Assembly: GCA_963801855.1 (NCBI GenBank)
Contig: CAWDGK010000005.1
Span: 558,001-622,000, forward strand
Origin: JACDAN01 sp963801855
Lineage (GTDB): Bacteria > Actinomycetota > Thermoleophilia > Gaiellales > Gaiellaceae
Direction: 5' to 3'
Length of the DNA stretch: 64,000 bases
Position numbers and translations under genes: made by a program. The notes beneath the pieces were generated by a model that worked only from the letters and a program-made list of their open reading frames with translations, made no database searches and had not been told where the DNA came from. Positions 35,511 to 43,985 of the stretch are shown in pieces; positions within the stretch are counted from its first letter, which is position 1; each line of letters opens with the position of its first letter.

Positions 35511-36590
35511 ATGGCAAACCCGCCGTCTCCGCCGCCACCACCGTCTCCACCGCCGCCCGGCGGGCCGCCGCCACCACCTCCGCCGCCCGGCGAGCCGGTT
35601 CGGCGTGCCACGGAGGTTCGCGAGGAGCACGTCGCGGTTCCGCCACCTCCGTCCCGGCCTTTCTGGCCCTGGCTCCTGCTCCTGCTCCTGCTGGTTCTCG
35701 GCGCTCTGGGAGCCTCGTACTACTTCGCGAACCGCGGCGAGACGGTGGACGCAGCGAAGGTGCCCGGCGTCGTGGGCACCAAGCGGCCGACGGCTGAGAC
35801 CCGGCTGAAGACCGAAGGCTTCGAGGTCGAGGTTCAGCGCGTCGTCAGCCCCAAGCCCGCGGGCGAGATCGTGGCGCAGCGTCCGAAGGCGGGCACGCTC
35901 TACGGCGAGGGCGGGATCGTCGTGCTCTCGGTCGCCCGCGATCCGCTGAGGACGGAGATCCCCGATGTCTCCGGCCTCGCCGTCGCCCAGGCGCTCCAGC
36001 GTCTGCGGGCCGCGGAGCTTCGGCCCCGCGCTCAGGAAGTTCCGTCGAAGGAGCCGAAGGGAATCGTCCTTCGCCAGCTCCCCGCGCCCGGCACCGAGGT
36101 GCCGAAGGCGTCGCCGGCGATCGTCGTCGTCTCGGCGGGGCCGAACCTCTCCACGGTTCCCGGCGTGGTCGGGCAGCTCGTCGGCGAGGCGACCTCACAG
36201 GTCACGAACGCAGGCTTCCGCACTCGGGTCGACCGGGTGCCGGGCACGCAGCCGGAGGGCACCGTCGTCGCGCAGAACCCGACTGAAGGGGCTCGCGCGC
36301 TCCGCGGTTCGGTCGTCCGCCTGAACGTCTCGATGGGTCCGGGCGCCGGCACGACCACGGTCGTGACCACCGCGACGACCGAGGGTGAGGCGGCCGTTCC
36401 GGACACTGTCGGCCAGGACGAAGCGACCGCGCAGACGACGCTCGAGGGCGCCGGCTTCGCTGTCCAGATCCGCGACAGGCCCACCACGGATCCTGCGCAG
36501 GACGGTCTCGTGATCAGCCAGGCCCCGGCGGGCGGAGCCAACGCAGCCTCAGGCTCCACGGTCACGATCACTGTCGGCAGACTCCGATAG
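35511..36590 (+). CDS. PASTA-domain membrane protein with proline-rich N-terminus
   Basis: The protein has 359 residues. Residues 1-30 are almost only Pro with Gly and Ser, a cytosolic flexible arm. Residues 51-72 are one membrane helix (FWPWLLLLLLLVLGALG). The outside part has four PASTA repeats (about 83-147, 148-217, 218-287, 298-359), each with a V-P-x-V/T-x-G start and a Q-x-P-x-x-G end, for example AQRPKAGTLYG and VAQNPTEGARAL. PASTA domains bind peptidoglycan fragments or act as spacers in StkP/PknB kinases. No kinase domain is present, so the cytosolic role is unclear; it may be a cell-wall sensor or scaffold. It is directly followed by the SCO gene. Confidence 0.88.
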   Translation: MANPPSPPPPPSPPPPGGPPPPPPPPGEPVRRATEVREEHVAVPPPPSRPFWPWLLLLLLLVLGALGASYYFANRGETVDAAKVPGVVGTKRPTAETRLKTEGFEVEVQRVVSPKPAGEIVAQRPKAGTLYGEGGIVVLSVARDPLRTEIPDVSGLAVAQALQRLRAAELRPRAQEVPSKEPKGIVLRQLPAPGTEVPKASPAIVVVSAGPNLSTVPGVVGQLVGEATSQVTNAGFRTRVDRVPGTQPEGTVVAQNPTEGARALRGSVVRLNVSMGPGAGTTTVVTTATTEGEAAVPDTVGQDEATAQTTLEGAGFAVQIRDRPTTDPAQDGLVISQAPAGGANAASGSTVTITVGRLR

Positions 36591-37166
36591 GTGAGATACG
36601 CACTCGTCGGCGCCGCGCTCCTCGGAGCGCTCGCCGTCCTGCTCGGGCTCAGCCTGAGCCGCGGCGGCGACGGGACCGAGTTCCGCGGCAGCACACCCCC
36701 TGAGGGACTGGAGATGCCGGCGGCCGCGTACGACGTCGAGCCGGCAATGCGGGGGAAGGCCGTTCTCGTCACCTTTCTCGACACCCAGTGCACGGAGGCC
36801 TGCCCGATCGTCGCCCGGCAGATCGGAGAGGCCATGCGCCTGCTCGACGGCGAGCGCGATCGCGTCCTGGCCGTCGCCTTCAGCGTCGATCCGGTCAACG
36901 ACACGCCGGCGCAGATCCAGTCATTCCTGAAGCGTTTCCGAGCCCAGGACGAGCTGCGCTATGTGACCGGGACGGTGCCCGAGCTGCGCCCGGTGTGGGA
37001 CGGGTTCAAGATCCTTCCCTCCGTCGACACGGAGAACAGCAACATGCATTCGGCCCCCGTGCGGGTCTATGACGCGGACGGGGAGTGGCGTTCGACGCTC
37101 CACCCCGGCGTCGACCTGACCGCGGCGAACCTCGTGCACGACCTGGAGGCCGCCCTCGACGGCTAG
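36591..37166 (+). CDS. SCO1/SenC family copper chaperone-like protein
   Basis: The protein has 191 residues. The N-terminal helix (ALVGAALLGALAVLLGLSLS) anchors it, and a thioredoxin-fold domain lies outside. The copper site is complete: C67 and C71 in DTQCTEACPIV, and His near 153 in NMHSAPV. SCO proteins deliver copper to the CuA site of cytochrome oxidase or act as thiol-redox proteins. GTG at 36591 directly follows the PASTA stop with no gap. Together with ctaA at 1.4 kb and the cytochrome c gene at 42.3 kb it points to aerobic respiration. Confidence 0.88.
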   Translation: MRYALVGAALLGALAVLLGLSLSRGGDGTEFRGSTPPEGLEMPAAAYDVEPAMRGKAVLVTFLDTQCTEACPIVARQIGEAMRLLDGERDRVLAVAFSVDPVNDTPAQIQSFLKRFRAQDELRYVTGTVPELRPVWDGFKILPSVDTENSNMHSAPVRVYDADGEWRSTLHPGVDLTAANLVHDLEAALDG

Positions 37167-37212
37167 CCGGAGGTTTCCGTCCGACCGCAGACTGCCGTGA
37201 GCGCGAAGCTCG

Positions 37213-38106
37213 CTAGTCGGCGGGCGGCGACACCGAGTGCCGCGAGCGGGCGGCCGCGCTGAGCGCGTCGAGCCCCTCCTGAAAAGCGACGTCGATGAGT
37301 GGCTCAGCCGGTCTCGTTTCGTCGCCGTCCCTTCGCGAAAGCAGGCTCTGACCGAGACGGGCGAGAGCCTGTTCTCGTTCCGCCAGATCCGCCGAGTGCC
37401 GTTCGAGGCGCTCTGTGGTCGCGGCCTGGCGCTCCTCGTCTCGCCTGATCCGCTTTTCCCGCGCGGCGAGCTCATCCGCCCTCGCGGCGAGGTCCGCGTC
37501 CATGGCCTGCAGGATCTCGTCCCGTTCTGCGATCGAGCGCTCGGACTCTGTGACTTGCGACTGGAGCTGCACGAGCTCCTCCTCGCGGGCCGCGAGCTCC
37601 TGCTCCCGCGTCGACAGCTCCGCCGCGCGCTCGTCGAGCTCCTCTCGGAGCCGCTTGGCCTCCTCGTGGAGCCGGGTCGACTCGCCGTCGCGGGCGTCGA
37701 GCTCGAGCTCACGGGCGACGAGGGCCTCGGTTCGGCGGTTCAGTTCCGCCGCGCGCACCTCCGCCTCGCCGGAACGTTTCTCGACGTCCGACTCGTGGCG
37801 CGAGAGCCGTTTCTCCCCGCGCTCGAGCTCGGACTCCTTGCGTTTCTGGCGGCCCTTCAGGAGGTCGGTTTCGGAGACCTTGGCGCGGAACGCCGACATG
37901 CGATCCTGGCGGTCGCGCCTGGTGTCGAGCTTGCGAGCGGCGCGGTGCATCTGCTCCTCGAGGCGCCTCTCACGCTCGGCCAGCTTCTGCTCTCGCTCCG
38001 CCAGCCGCCGCGCCGCATCCGCGAGCTCCCGCTTGGCGCGCCTGAGATCCTCCAGCGCCTCGGCCCGGTCGCGCTGGCGTTCTTCGATCGTGTGACGGTC
38101 GAGCAT
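37213..38106 (-). CDS. long coiled-coil protein, unknown function
   Basis: The protein has 297 residues, almost entirely charged heptad repeats: LADAARRLAEREQKLAERE, KRKESELERGEKRLSRHESD, ELSTREQELAAREEELVQL and more, rich in Glu and Arg. There is no signal peptide, no membrane helix and no globular domain except a short C-terminal tail (PAEPLIDVAFQEGLDALSAAA). It may act as a cytoskeletal or DivIVA-like scaffold, but no family motif supports a name. It converges with the SCO gene and diverges from the DMT transporter. Confidence 0.7.
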   Translation of the reverse strand: MLDRHTIEERQRDRAEALEDLRRAKRELADAARRLAEREQKLAERERRLEEQMHRAARKLDTRRDRQDRMSAFRAKVSETDLLKGRQKRKESELERGEKRLSRHESDVEKRSGEAEVRAAELNRRTEALVARELELDARDGESTRLHEEAKRLREELDERAAELSTREQELAAREEELVQLQSQVTESERSIAERDEILQAMDADLAARADELAAREKRIRRDEERQAATTERLERHSADLAEREQALARLGQSLLSRRDGDETRPAEPLIDVAFQEGLDALSAAARSRHSVSPPAD

Positions 38107-38152
38107 CTGCCTCCCCCGAATGGGAACGTAGCACCGGACGTTAGAGAACAGG

Positions 38153-39058
38153 ATGCGACTAAAAGTCTGGGCAGCGCTCGCGACGATCTACGTCGTCTGG
38201 GGCTCGACGTTCCTGGCGATCGCGGTCGTGGTGCGCGATCTCCCGCCGTTTCTCTCGATGGCGCTCCGGCATCTCTGCGCCGGCGCGATCGTCTTCGCCT
38301 GGGTGCTCGTGCGGCGGCGGGAGCGGGAGCCGCTCGGGTGGAAGCAGTGGGGTGCGGCGTTCATCTTCGGCGGCGGGCTCTTTCTCGTCGGCCATGGCGG
38401 CCTCGCCTGGGCGCAGCAGGATGTTCCCTCGGGGATCGCTGCGCTCCTGGTCGGCACCATTCCGCTCTGGTTCGCGATCGTTGCTCGCCTCACACTGGGC
38501 GAGCGGCTCGGCGGGCGGGCCTTTGCCGGCCTGCTCCTCGGGTTCGCGGGCCTCGTGCTGCTCGTCGATCCTTCAGGTGAGGAAGGAGCCGAGCCCATCG
38601 GCGCCCTGGTCATCGTCCTCGGAGCGCTCGGCTGGGTCGCAGGCTCTGTGTACTCGCAACGGTCGCCGCTACCGAAGGACACCTTGCTCGGAGCCGCCAT
38701 GGGGATGCTGGCCGGCGGCGTCCTCCTGTCGGTCGTCAGCGGCGCGAGGGGGGAGTTCGACGACGCCACGTTCACGACAGAGGCACTGCTCGCGACCGCG
38801 TACATGGTGGTCGTCGGTTCGCTCATCGGGTTCAGCGCGTACGTGTGGCTCCTGAAGACGGTGCCCGCGTCCACGGTCTCGACCTACGCCTACGTGAATC
38901 CCGTCATCGCAGTGGCTCTCGGCTGGGCCTTCAACGACGAGGTGATCACGGCGCGCACACTGCTCGCCGGGGCCGCGATCGTGGTCGGGGTCGCGCTGAT
39001 GGTCAGCCGTAGCGTCGAAAAGGAGCCCGAGCCCGCCTTATCCTCCGCACGTGGCTGA
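38153..39058 (+). CDS. EamA/DMT-family transporter
   Basis: The protein has 301 residues and ten membrane helices in two EamA repeats. Each repeat has typical pattern elements: VVWGSTFLAIAV in the first and GALGWVAGSVYSQR in the second, with ASTVSTYAYVNPVIAVALGW near the end. This is the YedA/RhaT-like drug/metabolite exporter group, probably exporting amino acids or metabolites. ATG at 38153. It overlaps the next gene by eight bases. Confidence 0.9.
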   Translation: MRLKVWAALATIYVVWGSTFLAIAVVVRDLPPFLSMALRHLCAGAIVFAWVLVRRREREPLGWKQWGAAFIFGGGLFLVGHGGLAWAQQDVPSGIAALLVGTIPLWFAIVARLTLGERLGGRAFAGLLLGFAGLVLLVDPSGEEGAEPIGALVIVLGALGWVAGSVYSQRSPLPKDTLLGAAMGMLAGGVLLSVVSGARGEFDDATFTTEALLATAYMVVVGSLIGFSAYVWLLKTVPASTVSTYAYVNPVIAVALGWAFNDEVITARTLLAGAAIVVGVALMVSRSVEKEPEPALSSARG

Positions 39059-39464
39059 AGTCGAGGAGATCCTCGCGCGACTTGCGCTCTTCGCGGATCT
39101 GAGCGCGGCGCAGCAGGAAGGGGTCGCGCACAGGTTCGACGAGGAGCTCTTCCCGCCTGGGGCTCGAGTCCTGCGCCAGGGTCTCAAGGGCTCGGGCCTC
39201 TTCGTGATCCTCGAGGGCGAGGCGATCCTCGAGATCGACGGCGTGGAGCGCACTCGCTTCGGGCCCGGCGACTTCTTCGGCGAGATCTCCCTGTTGACCG
39301 GAGAGCCGCCGAACGCCGGGATCCAGGCTGCGTCGATGTTGCGCTGCCTCGTCATCCCCGGCCCGGACTTCGAGCCGTTCCTGCTTGCGCACCCGCGCGT
39401 GCTCTTTCGGATGTTCCAAGCCGAGGCGCGCCGACTGCGGGAGACGACCGAGTGGAAGAGCTAG
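39051..39464 (+). CDS. cyclic nucleotide-binding domain protein
   Basis: The 137-residue protein from GTG 39051 consists only of a cNMP-binding barrel: LALFADLSAAQQEGVAHRF, FPPGARVLRQG, GLFVILEGEAILEI, and the phosphate-binding cassette GDFFGEISLLTGEPPNAGIQA. The cassette has E-(I)SLLTG but an N-A pair where R-(S/T) is usual, so nucleotide binding may be altered. It has no HTH, so it is not a full CRP. It overlaps the oxidoreductase gene by 13 bases and may regulate or partner it. Confidence 0.85.
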   Translation: MAEVEEILARLALFADLSAAQQEGVAHRFDEELFPPGARVLRQGLKGSGLFVILEGEAILEIDGVERTRFGPGDFFGEISLLTGEPPNAGIQAASMLRCLVIPGPDFEPFLLAHPRVLFRMFQAEARRLRETTEWKS

Positions 39465-40969
39465 ACGGCCCCTTCCCGCCCGGCGACTACGACGTCGTCG
39501 TCGTCGGGACGGGCCCGGCGGGCCTCCAGACGAGCTACAGCCTGCAGCGCGCAGGTGTCACGAGCCACGCGCTGCTGTCGGCGGACGACAGCCCGGGCGG
39601 GATGTTCCGCCGCTTTCCCGTCTTCGAGCGCCTGATCAGCTGGACGAAGCCGGACGCGCCGTGCGACCGGCGGAGCCGCGAGTACGAGGCATACGACCAC
39701 AACAGCCTGGTGGCCGACGAGCCCGGAGCCCGGGGGCTCGTCGCCGGATTCATGGACCGCAGCTTCGACGTCCCGGCCCGCGCGGAGATGGAGTCCGGCC
39801 TCGTCTCCTTCGCCGAGCAAACCGGGCTCGAGGCGCGATACGGATGCCGGTGGACCGGAACGCGACGCGAGGGCTCGGGGTTCGTGCTCGAGACGACCGA
39901 CGGGGAGTACCGCTGCCGCGCCGCCGTCTTCGCGATCGGGATGACGGAGCCGTGGACGCCAGTCCTCGCCGGTGCGGAGCTCGGGTCGCACTACGTCGAC
40001 GCCGGCACGGCCGCCTCCTATGCCGACAAGCGCGTGGTCATCATCGGAAAGCGGAACTCGGGCTTCGAGCTCGCCTACGGCCTCCTCCCCTGGGCGCAGA
40101 GCATCGTTCTCGTCTCGCCCCGTTCCGTCGACATCTCCGTCCTCGCGCACTCTCCGCTCAGGGTGCGGTACCTCCAGCCCTACGAGGAGTACGTTCGCGG
40201 GGCGGCAGGGACGTACGTGGTCGACGGTGCGATCGCCGGCATCGAGCGTGGCCCGGACGGCCTCCGCGTGCTCGCCGACGGGACGAACTGGGAGGGACGG
40301 CTCGAGTTCGACGCCGACGAGGTCATCCTCGCGACCGGCTTCAAGGCGCCCCTCGGAGATCTCCCGGAGCTCGGGGTCGTGACGGTCAGGAACGACCGCG
40401 TGCCCGCGCTGACCCCGTTCTGGGAGAGCATCTCCGTGCCAGGGATCTTCTTCGCCGGCAACATCACGGTCGCCTCCCGAGGGCTCGAGAAGCATGGGCT
40501 CGCCTCGAACTCCAGCTCGGTGAACGGCTTTCGCTACAACGCCCGCGTCCTGGCACGGCAACTCGCCGCGCGGCTGGGCGTCGAGCAGCCTCGCCGCAGA
40601 CTGAGGCCCGACGAGGTCGGCCCGCTCCTGCTCGACGAGCTCGCGCGCTCGCCGGAGCTCTGGATCCAGAAGGGCTATCTCGCGCGCGTCGTGTCGCTCC
40701 ACGAAGCACTGGGAATCCAGGACGAGGGGATTCTGCCCCTCGAGCACTTCGTCGACGGAGGAGGCGGCACCGACGCCGTCGCCGTCACGATCGAGATGGA
40801 CGCCTCCGGCTCGATCTATCCGGTGGTCTACGTTCGCCGTGGCGGGGGACTGACCGAGCACGAGCTCGACCCGCACCCGGTGCACGCCTACGAGGGCGAT
40901 TCATACCGCCGCGAGGTGGAGTCGCTGCTGGCACCGTTGCTTCGCTCGACGTCGTGGTCTGTCACCTAG
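39452..40969 (+). CDS. FAD/NAD(P)-binding monooxygenase-like oxidoreductase
   Basis: The 505-residue protein has an FAD dinucleotide-binding motif, DVVVVGTGPAGLQTSYSL, a second nucleotide-binding motif, VVIIGKRNSGFELAYGL, and ATGFKAPLGD. This resembles the flavin-containing monooxygenase/YpdA-type group. The second glycine motif is G-x-R-N-S-G, slightly different from GxGxxG. The C-terminal 130 residues (from about 375) are an extension of unknown role ending in SLLAPLLRS. The start is GTG at 39452, inside the cNMP gene. A cNMP domain plus flavin enzyme is also found fused in other proteins, which supports a functional pair. Confidence 0.8.
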   Translation: MEELDGPFPPGDYDVVVVGTGPAGLQTSYSLQRAGVTSHALLSADDSPGGMFRRFPVFERLISWTKPDAPCDRRSREYEAYDHNSLVADEPGARGLVAGFMDRSFDVPARAEMESGLVSFAEQTGLEARYGCRWTGTRREGSGFVLETTDGEYRCRAAVFAIGMTEPWTPVLAGAELGSHYVDAGTAASYADKRVVIIGKRNSGFELAYGLLPWAQSIVLVSPRSVDISVLAHSPLRVRYLQPYEEYVRGAAGTYVVDGAIAGIERGPDGLRVLADGTNWEGRLEFDADEVILATGFKAPLGDLPELGVVTVRNDRVPALTPFWESISVPGIFFAGNITVASRGLEKHGLASNSSSVNGFRYNARVLARQLAARLGVEQPRRRLRPDEVGPLLLDELARSPELWIQKGYLARVVSLHEALGIQDEGILPLEHFVDGGGGTDAVAVTIEMDASGSIYPVVYVRRGGGLTEHELDPHPVHAYEGDSYRREVESLLAPLLRSTSWSVT

Positions 40970-40998
40970 CAACGCCGTTCGGCGTGCAAAAAGAACGC

Positions 40999-41099
40999 TA
41001 TTTCCAGGTTTTTAGTCGAGAAACCGATATTTCCGGTTTGTCCGATTTGGCGACGGGTATCTCCTTGGGAGCACGTAGAGGGGTCACTTCTCAGGAGGT
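40999..41099 (+). promoter_or_regulatory. AT-rich leader of the subtilase gene
   Basis: It contains two copies of TATTTCC(A)GGTTT (about 41000-41011 and 41029-41038) and a hairpin AAACCG-CGGTTT around 41021-41038. TGTCCGATTTG (41039-41049) and TAGAGGGGTCAC (41076-41087) also occur near the pilin gene. A strong site CAGGAGGTT (41092-41100) precedes ATG 41105. Confidence 0.5.
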
Positions 41100-41104
41100 T
41101 CCGA

Positions 41105-42343
41105 ATGAAACGGCTTTTACCGTTTATCGCAACGTTTTTCCTGGCAGCGCTCTTCACTTCGCCCGCGCTGGCAGCACGCTTCGTCGTGGTCGTCGAAGAC
41201 GGCACCGACGCTGATGCGGTCGCCGCGTACCACGAAGGTTTTGCGGGCGTTTCCGTCGTGCACAGGTACCACCACGCGCTCAACGGCTACGCGGCTGAGA
41301 TCTCGCCTGCGGCGCTCAGCGCGATCCAGGCGGACAACCGCGTGGACTTCGTCTCGGCAGACCGTGTCTTCCGCACGACGGCGCAGACGCTTCCGACCGG
41401 AATCAACCGGATCGACGGCGAGCTCTCCAGCGCGGCATCGGGCAACGGTTCCGGCTCCGTGAACGTCAACGTCGCGGTGATCGACACCGGGATCGATCCG
41501 AGTCATCCCGACTTGAACGTGGTCGGCGGCAAAGGCTGCGCGGCCGGCGTCGGCTACACGGACGGAAACGGCCATGGGTCGCACGTGGCGGGCACGATCG
41601 CCGCGAAGGACGACGGAAACGGCGTCGTCGGTGTCGTCCCGGGCGCGAACCTCTACGCCGTCAAGGTGTTGAGCGACGCAGGCCTCGGCCTCACCTCCGA
41701 CATCATTTGCGGCATCGACTGGGTCACCTCGACCCGGACGGATGCGAACCCGTCGAACAACATCGCAGTCGCGAACATGAGCCTGGGCGGCGGCGGCACG
41801 GACGACAACAACTGCGGTAACTCGAACAATGACGCCTACCACAAGGCGATCTGCAACTCGACCAACGCAGGAGTCATGCACGTCGTCGCCGCGGGGAATG
41901 ACGGGGTCGACTTCCGCTCCACGGCACCGGCCACGTACAGCGAGGTGCTGACGGTCTCGGCGATCTCCGACTTCAACGGCGCACCTGGCGGCGGAGCCGC
42001 TTCGACGTGCCGTGCTGACGTCGACGACACCGAGGCCAACTACAGCAACTTCGCCGTCCTCGCCGCCGACCAGAACCACACGATCGCGGCGCCGGGCACC
42101 TGCATCAACTCGACCTGGATGCTCGGTGGCTACAACACGATCTCAGGGACGAGCATGGCCTCGCCGCACGTCGCCGGCGTTGCCGCCCTGTGCATCTCGA
42201 CCGGAGCCTGCACCGGCACGACGGCGCAGATCGTTCAGAAGCTGCGGACAGACGCGCAGAGCTACACGACGACGAACCCCGGCTACGGGTTCACCGGCAT
42301 CGCCGGTCGCTACTACGGCTACCTGACGCGCGCGTCCTACTAA
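41105..42343 (+). CDS. secreted S8 (subtilisin-like) serine protease
   Basis: The protein has 412 residues. The signal peptide MKRLLPFIATFFLAALF ends near ALAA. A short inhibitor_I9-like propeptide follows (RFVVVVEDGTDADAVAAYHE, then VSADRVFRTT). The catalytic triad is complete: Asp127 in AVIDTGID, His157 in NGHGSHVAGT, the oxyanion Asn in VVAAGNDG, and Ser in SGTSMASPHVAGVAALC. Three Cys pairs are possible (GCAAG, IICGID, NNCGN, AICNST). It is intact, unlike the other subtilase at 23-26 kb. It converges with the cytochrome c gene (stops overlap). Confidence 0.92.
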   Translation: MKRLLPFIATFFLAALFTSPALAARFVVVVEDGTDADAVAAYHEGFAGVSVVHRYHHALNGYAAEISPAALSAIQADNRVDFVSADRVFRTTAQTLPTGINRIDGELSSAASGNGSGSVNVNVAVIDTGIDPSHPDLNVVGGKGCAAGVGYTDGNGHGSHVAGTIAAKDDGNGVVGVVPGANLYAVKVLSDAGLGLTSDIICGIDWVTSTRTDANPSNNIAVANMSLGGGGTDDNNCGNSNNDAYHKAICNSTNAGVMHVVAAGNDGVDFRSTAPATYSEVLTVSAISDFNGAPGGGAASTCRADVDDTEANYSNFAVLAADQNHTIAAPGTCINSTWMLGGYNTISGTSMASPHVAGVAALCISTGACTGTTAQIVQKLRTDAQSYTTTNPGYGFTGIAGRYYGYLTRASY

Positions 42344-42735
42344 CTCGATTGCTCGAGAGGCTCCGCTTCGGCGGGGCCTCTCGCGATCGTGTCCAGATAG
42401 ACGAGCACGTCCTCGAGCTCCTGGCCCTGGACGAGGTCGGCCGGCATCACGCCTTTCCCGTTCTGGATCGTCGCGCGGGCGTCGTCTGGCGCGAGCCCGC
42501 TGCCCGCCAGCGTCGGCCCGACCCCGCCGCCTGTCCCTTCGTCCCCGTGGCAGATCGCGCACTTCTCTGCGAATACGCGTCGGCCGTTCGAAGGATCCGT
42601 CAGCACGCTCCTCGCAAGCGGCGCTGAAACCGCCTCGTCCTTGGCGGGATGTGTCTCGGCCAGTAGGTACACGGACGCGGAGACGACCGAGAACAGGATC
42701 GCCGGGATCAGGAGCAGCCTGACGCGTTTCGTCAT
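42340..42735 (-). CDS. membrane-anchored cytochrome c
   Basis: The protein has 131 residues. An uncleaved or signal helix (RLLLIPAILFSVVSASVYLL) is followed by a class I cytochrome c domain with heme motif EKCAICHGDEG and the axial Met in GVMPADLV. The C-terminus has EDVLVYLDTIA. It probably donates electrons to oxidase or to a neighbouring membrane protein. It is divergent from the DUF6529-like gene by 27 bases, so the two share a promoter region. Confidence 0.9.
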   Translation of the reverse strand: MTKRVRLLLIPAILFSVVSASVYLLAETHPAKDEAVSAPLARSVLTDPSNGRRVFAEKCAICHGDEGTGGGVGPTLAGSGLAPDDARATIQNGKGVMPADLVQGQELEDVLVYLDTIARGPAEAEPLEQSS

Positions 42736-42762
42736 GTGCCGATCGTATTAGGCTCGCGCGGG

Positions 42763-43233
42763 ATGCTCGCAAGCGTCGAGTCGACCTACGTGGACGCGGT
42801 CACGGCCGTCTTCTCGACGCCGATCGCCTTCAAAGCCTGGTTCGCCACCGCGGCAATCGTCCTGGCCCTGGTTCAGGTGGCGACGGGCGCGCGGATCTTC
42901 GGGAAGCTCGAGCGCTACGTCCCACTCGCGCCCCCGCGCCTGAACCGCATCCATCGCTGGTCCGGCCGGCTCGCGATCCTCTGCACCCTGCCAGTGGCGT
43001 TCCACTGCATCTTCATCCTCGGCTTCCAGACCACGGACGCGCGGGTGTTCGCCCATTCTCTGGTCGGGACGTTCGTCTACGGCGTCTTCGTCGTGAAGGT
43101 CTGGTTCGTCCGCGATCGGGATCACCCGCGTTGGGTGGTCCCGATCGTCGGGTCGACGCTGTTCACGGTGCTCGTCGTCCTGTGGAGCACCTCGAGCCTG
43201 TGGTACTTCACGCAGGTTCGCTTCGGCTTCTAG
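42763..43233 (+). CDS. DUF6529-like four-helix membrane protein (cytochrome b-like)
   Basis: The protein has 156 residues from ATG 42763 (a GTG at 42736 would touch the divergent start). It has four hydrophobic segments. Conserved-looking His residues lie in LNRIHRWSGRLAILC, PVAFHCIFIL and RVFAHSLVGTF, spaced like heme b ligands in two helices. This fits DUF6529 and small cytochrome b561-like proteins. It is paired with the divergent cytochrome c gene, so it may form a small electron-transfer unit. The stop shares CTAG with the next gene. Confidence 0.7.
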   Translation: MLASVESTYVDAVTAVFSTPIAFKAWFATAAIVLALVQVATGARIFGKLERYVPLAPPRLNRIHRWSGRLAILCTLPVAFHCIFILGFQTTDARVFAHSLVGTFVYGVFVVKVWFVRDRDHPRWVVPIVGSTLFTVLVVLWSTSSLWYFTQVRFGF

Positions 43234-43925
43234 TCGTCGTCCTCGTCCTCGTCCTCGTCGTTGCCGCAGTCGAGCTCGCCACCGTCGTCGTCGTCGTCGT
43301 CTTCGTCGTCGTCATCTTCCACGTCGCAGGGAACGGCTGCGGTCGAGGTGTAGCTCTCGACGAAGTTGAACCCATTGAAGCCGGCACGGCCGCGGATCTG
43401 CGAGTCCTGGAGGCTGACGAAGCTCTCGCCACTGTCGGTGCTTGTGCCAAACGAGGTCGCGATCGTCGCCTCGTACGAGACGGTGCCCTCGAACGCCAGA
43501 GCGTTCGCGGCTCCCGTGGGGAAGGCGGCAGTCCCGCAGAGGCCGAGCGCCGACGCGCCGGCTCCGGCGAGCGACTTGCTCCCGTTCACGGTCGCCAGGG
43601 GGGAGTTGATGGTGAAGGTCGACTCGAACGACGACGCTGCGCCGAGCGGCTCCACGGTGACCGTGCCGCTTTCCGTGAAGGTGCCCGGATACGGGCCGAA
43701 GGCCGTTCCCGTGACGGTGAACGTGAACGTCGAGGTCCCGAGCGGGTCGCACGTTCCTTGAACCGTCGAGGTGCCCGGCTCGCCGAGCTCGGAACCGAGC
43801 AGGCTTTCCCCCGTCAACGGTGCGGCGGAAGAGCTCCCGCCGCCATCACCGTCGGCGAGAGCCGTTGGAGTGAACACACCCACGGCGATCGTGAGTGCGG
43901 CCGCAATGGTCAAAGAGATCCGCAT
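43230..43925 (-). CDS. secreted beta-rich protein with a long Asp/Glu tail
   Basis: The protein has 231 residues. The signal peptide is RISLTIAAALTIAVGVFTP with cleavage after ALA. The body is Thr/Ser/Gly-rich and beta-like (STFTFTVTGTAFGPYPGTFTE, FESTFTINSP, VSYEATIATSFGT) with Cys in QGTCDPLG and LGLCGTA. After Cys in AVPCDVE, the last 30 residues are nearly all acidic (Asp/Glu runs with GGELDCGN inside). The acidic tail could bind cations on the cell surface. No family was recognised. The GAC/GAG run is a tri-nucleotide repeat in DNA (GTC/CTC on the plus strand) and could vary in length. Confidence 0.75.
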   Translation of the reverse strand: MRISLTIAAALTIAVGVFTPTALADGDGGGSSSAAPLTGESLLGSELGEPGTSTVQGTCDPLGTSTFTFTVTGTAFGPYPGTFTESGTVTVEPLGAASSFESTFTINSPLATVNGSKSLAGAGASALGLCGTAAFPTGAANALAFEGTVSYEATIATSFGTSTDSGESFVSLQDSQIRGRAGFNGFNFVESYTSTAAVPCDVEDDDDEDDDDDDGGELDCGNDEDEDEDDD

Positions 43926-43985
43926 AGTGCCTCCCAGGCAGTGCTTACGTTTGGCAGGAGGTCTTTACCCTGCGAAGAGACGGGG

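Noticed and set aside
35511..35600. Short GC-rich repeats (CCG/CCA/CCT runs), first considered as a CRISPR or satellite array
   Set aside because: They encode the proline-rich arm of the PASTA protein; no unit and spacer pattern exists.
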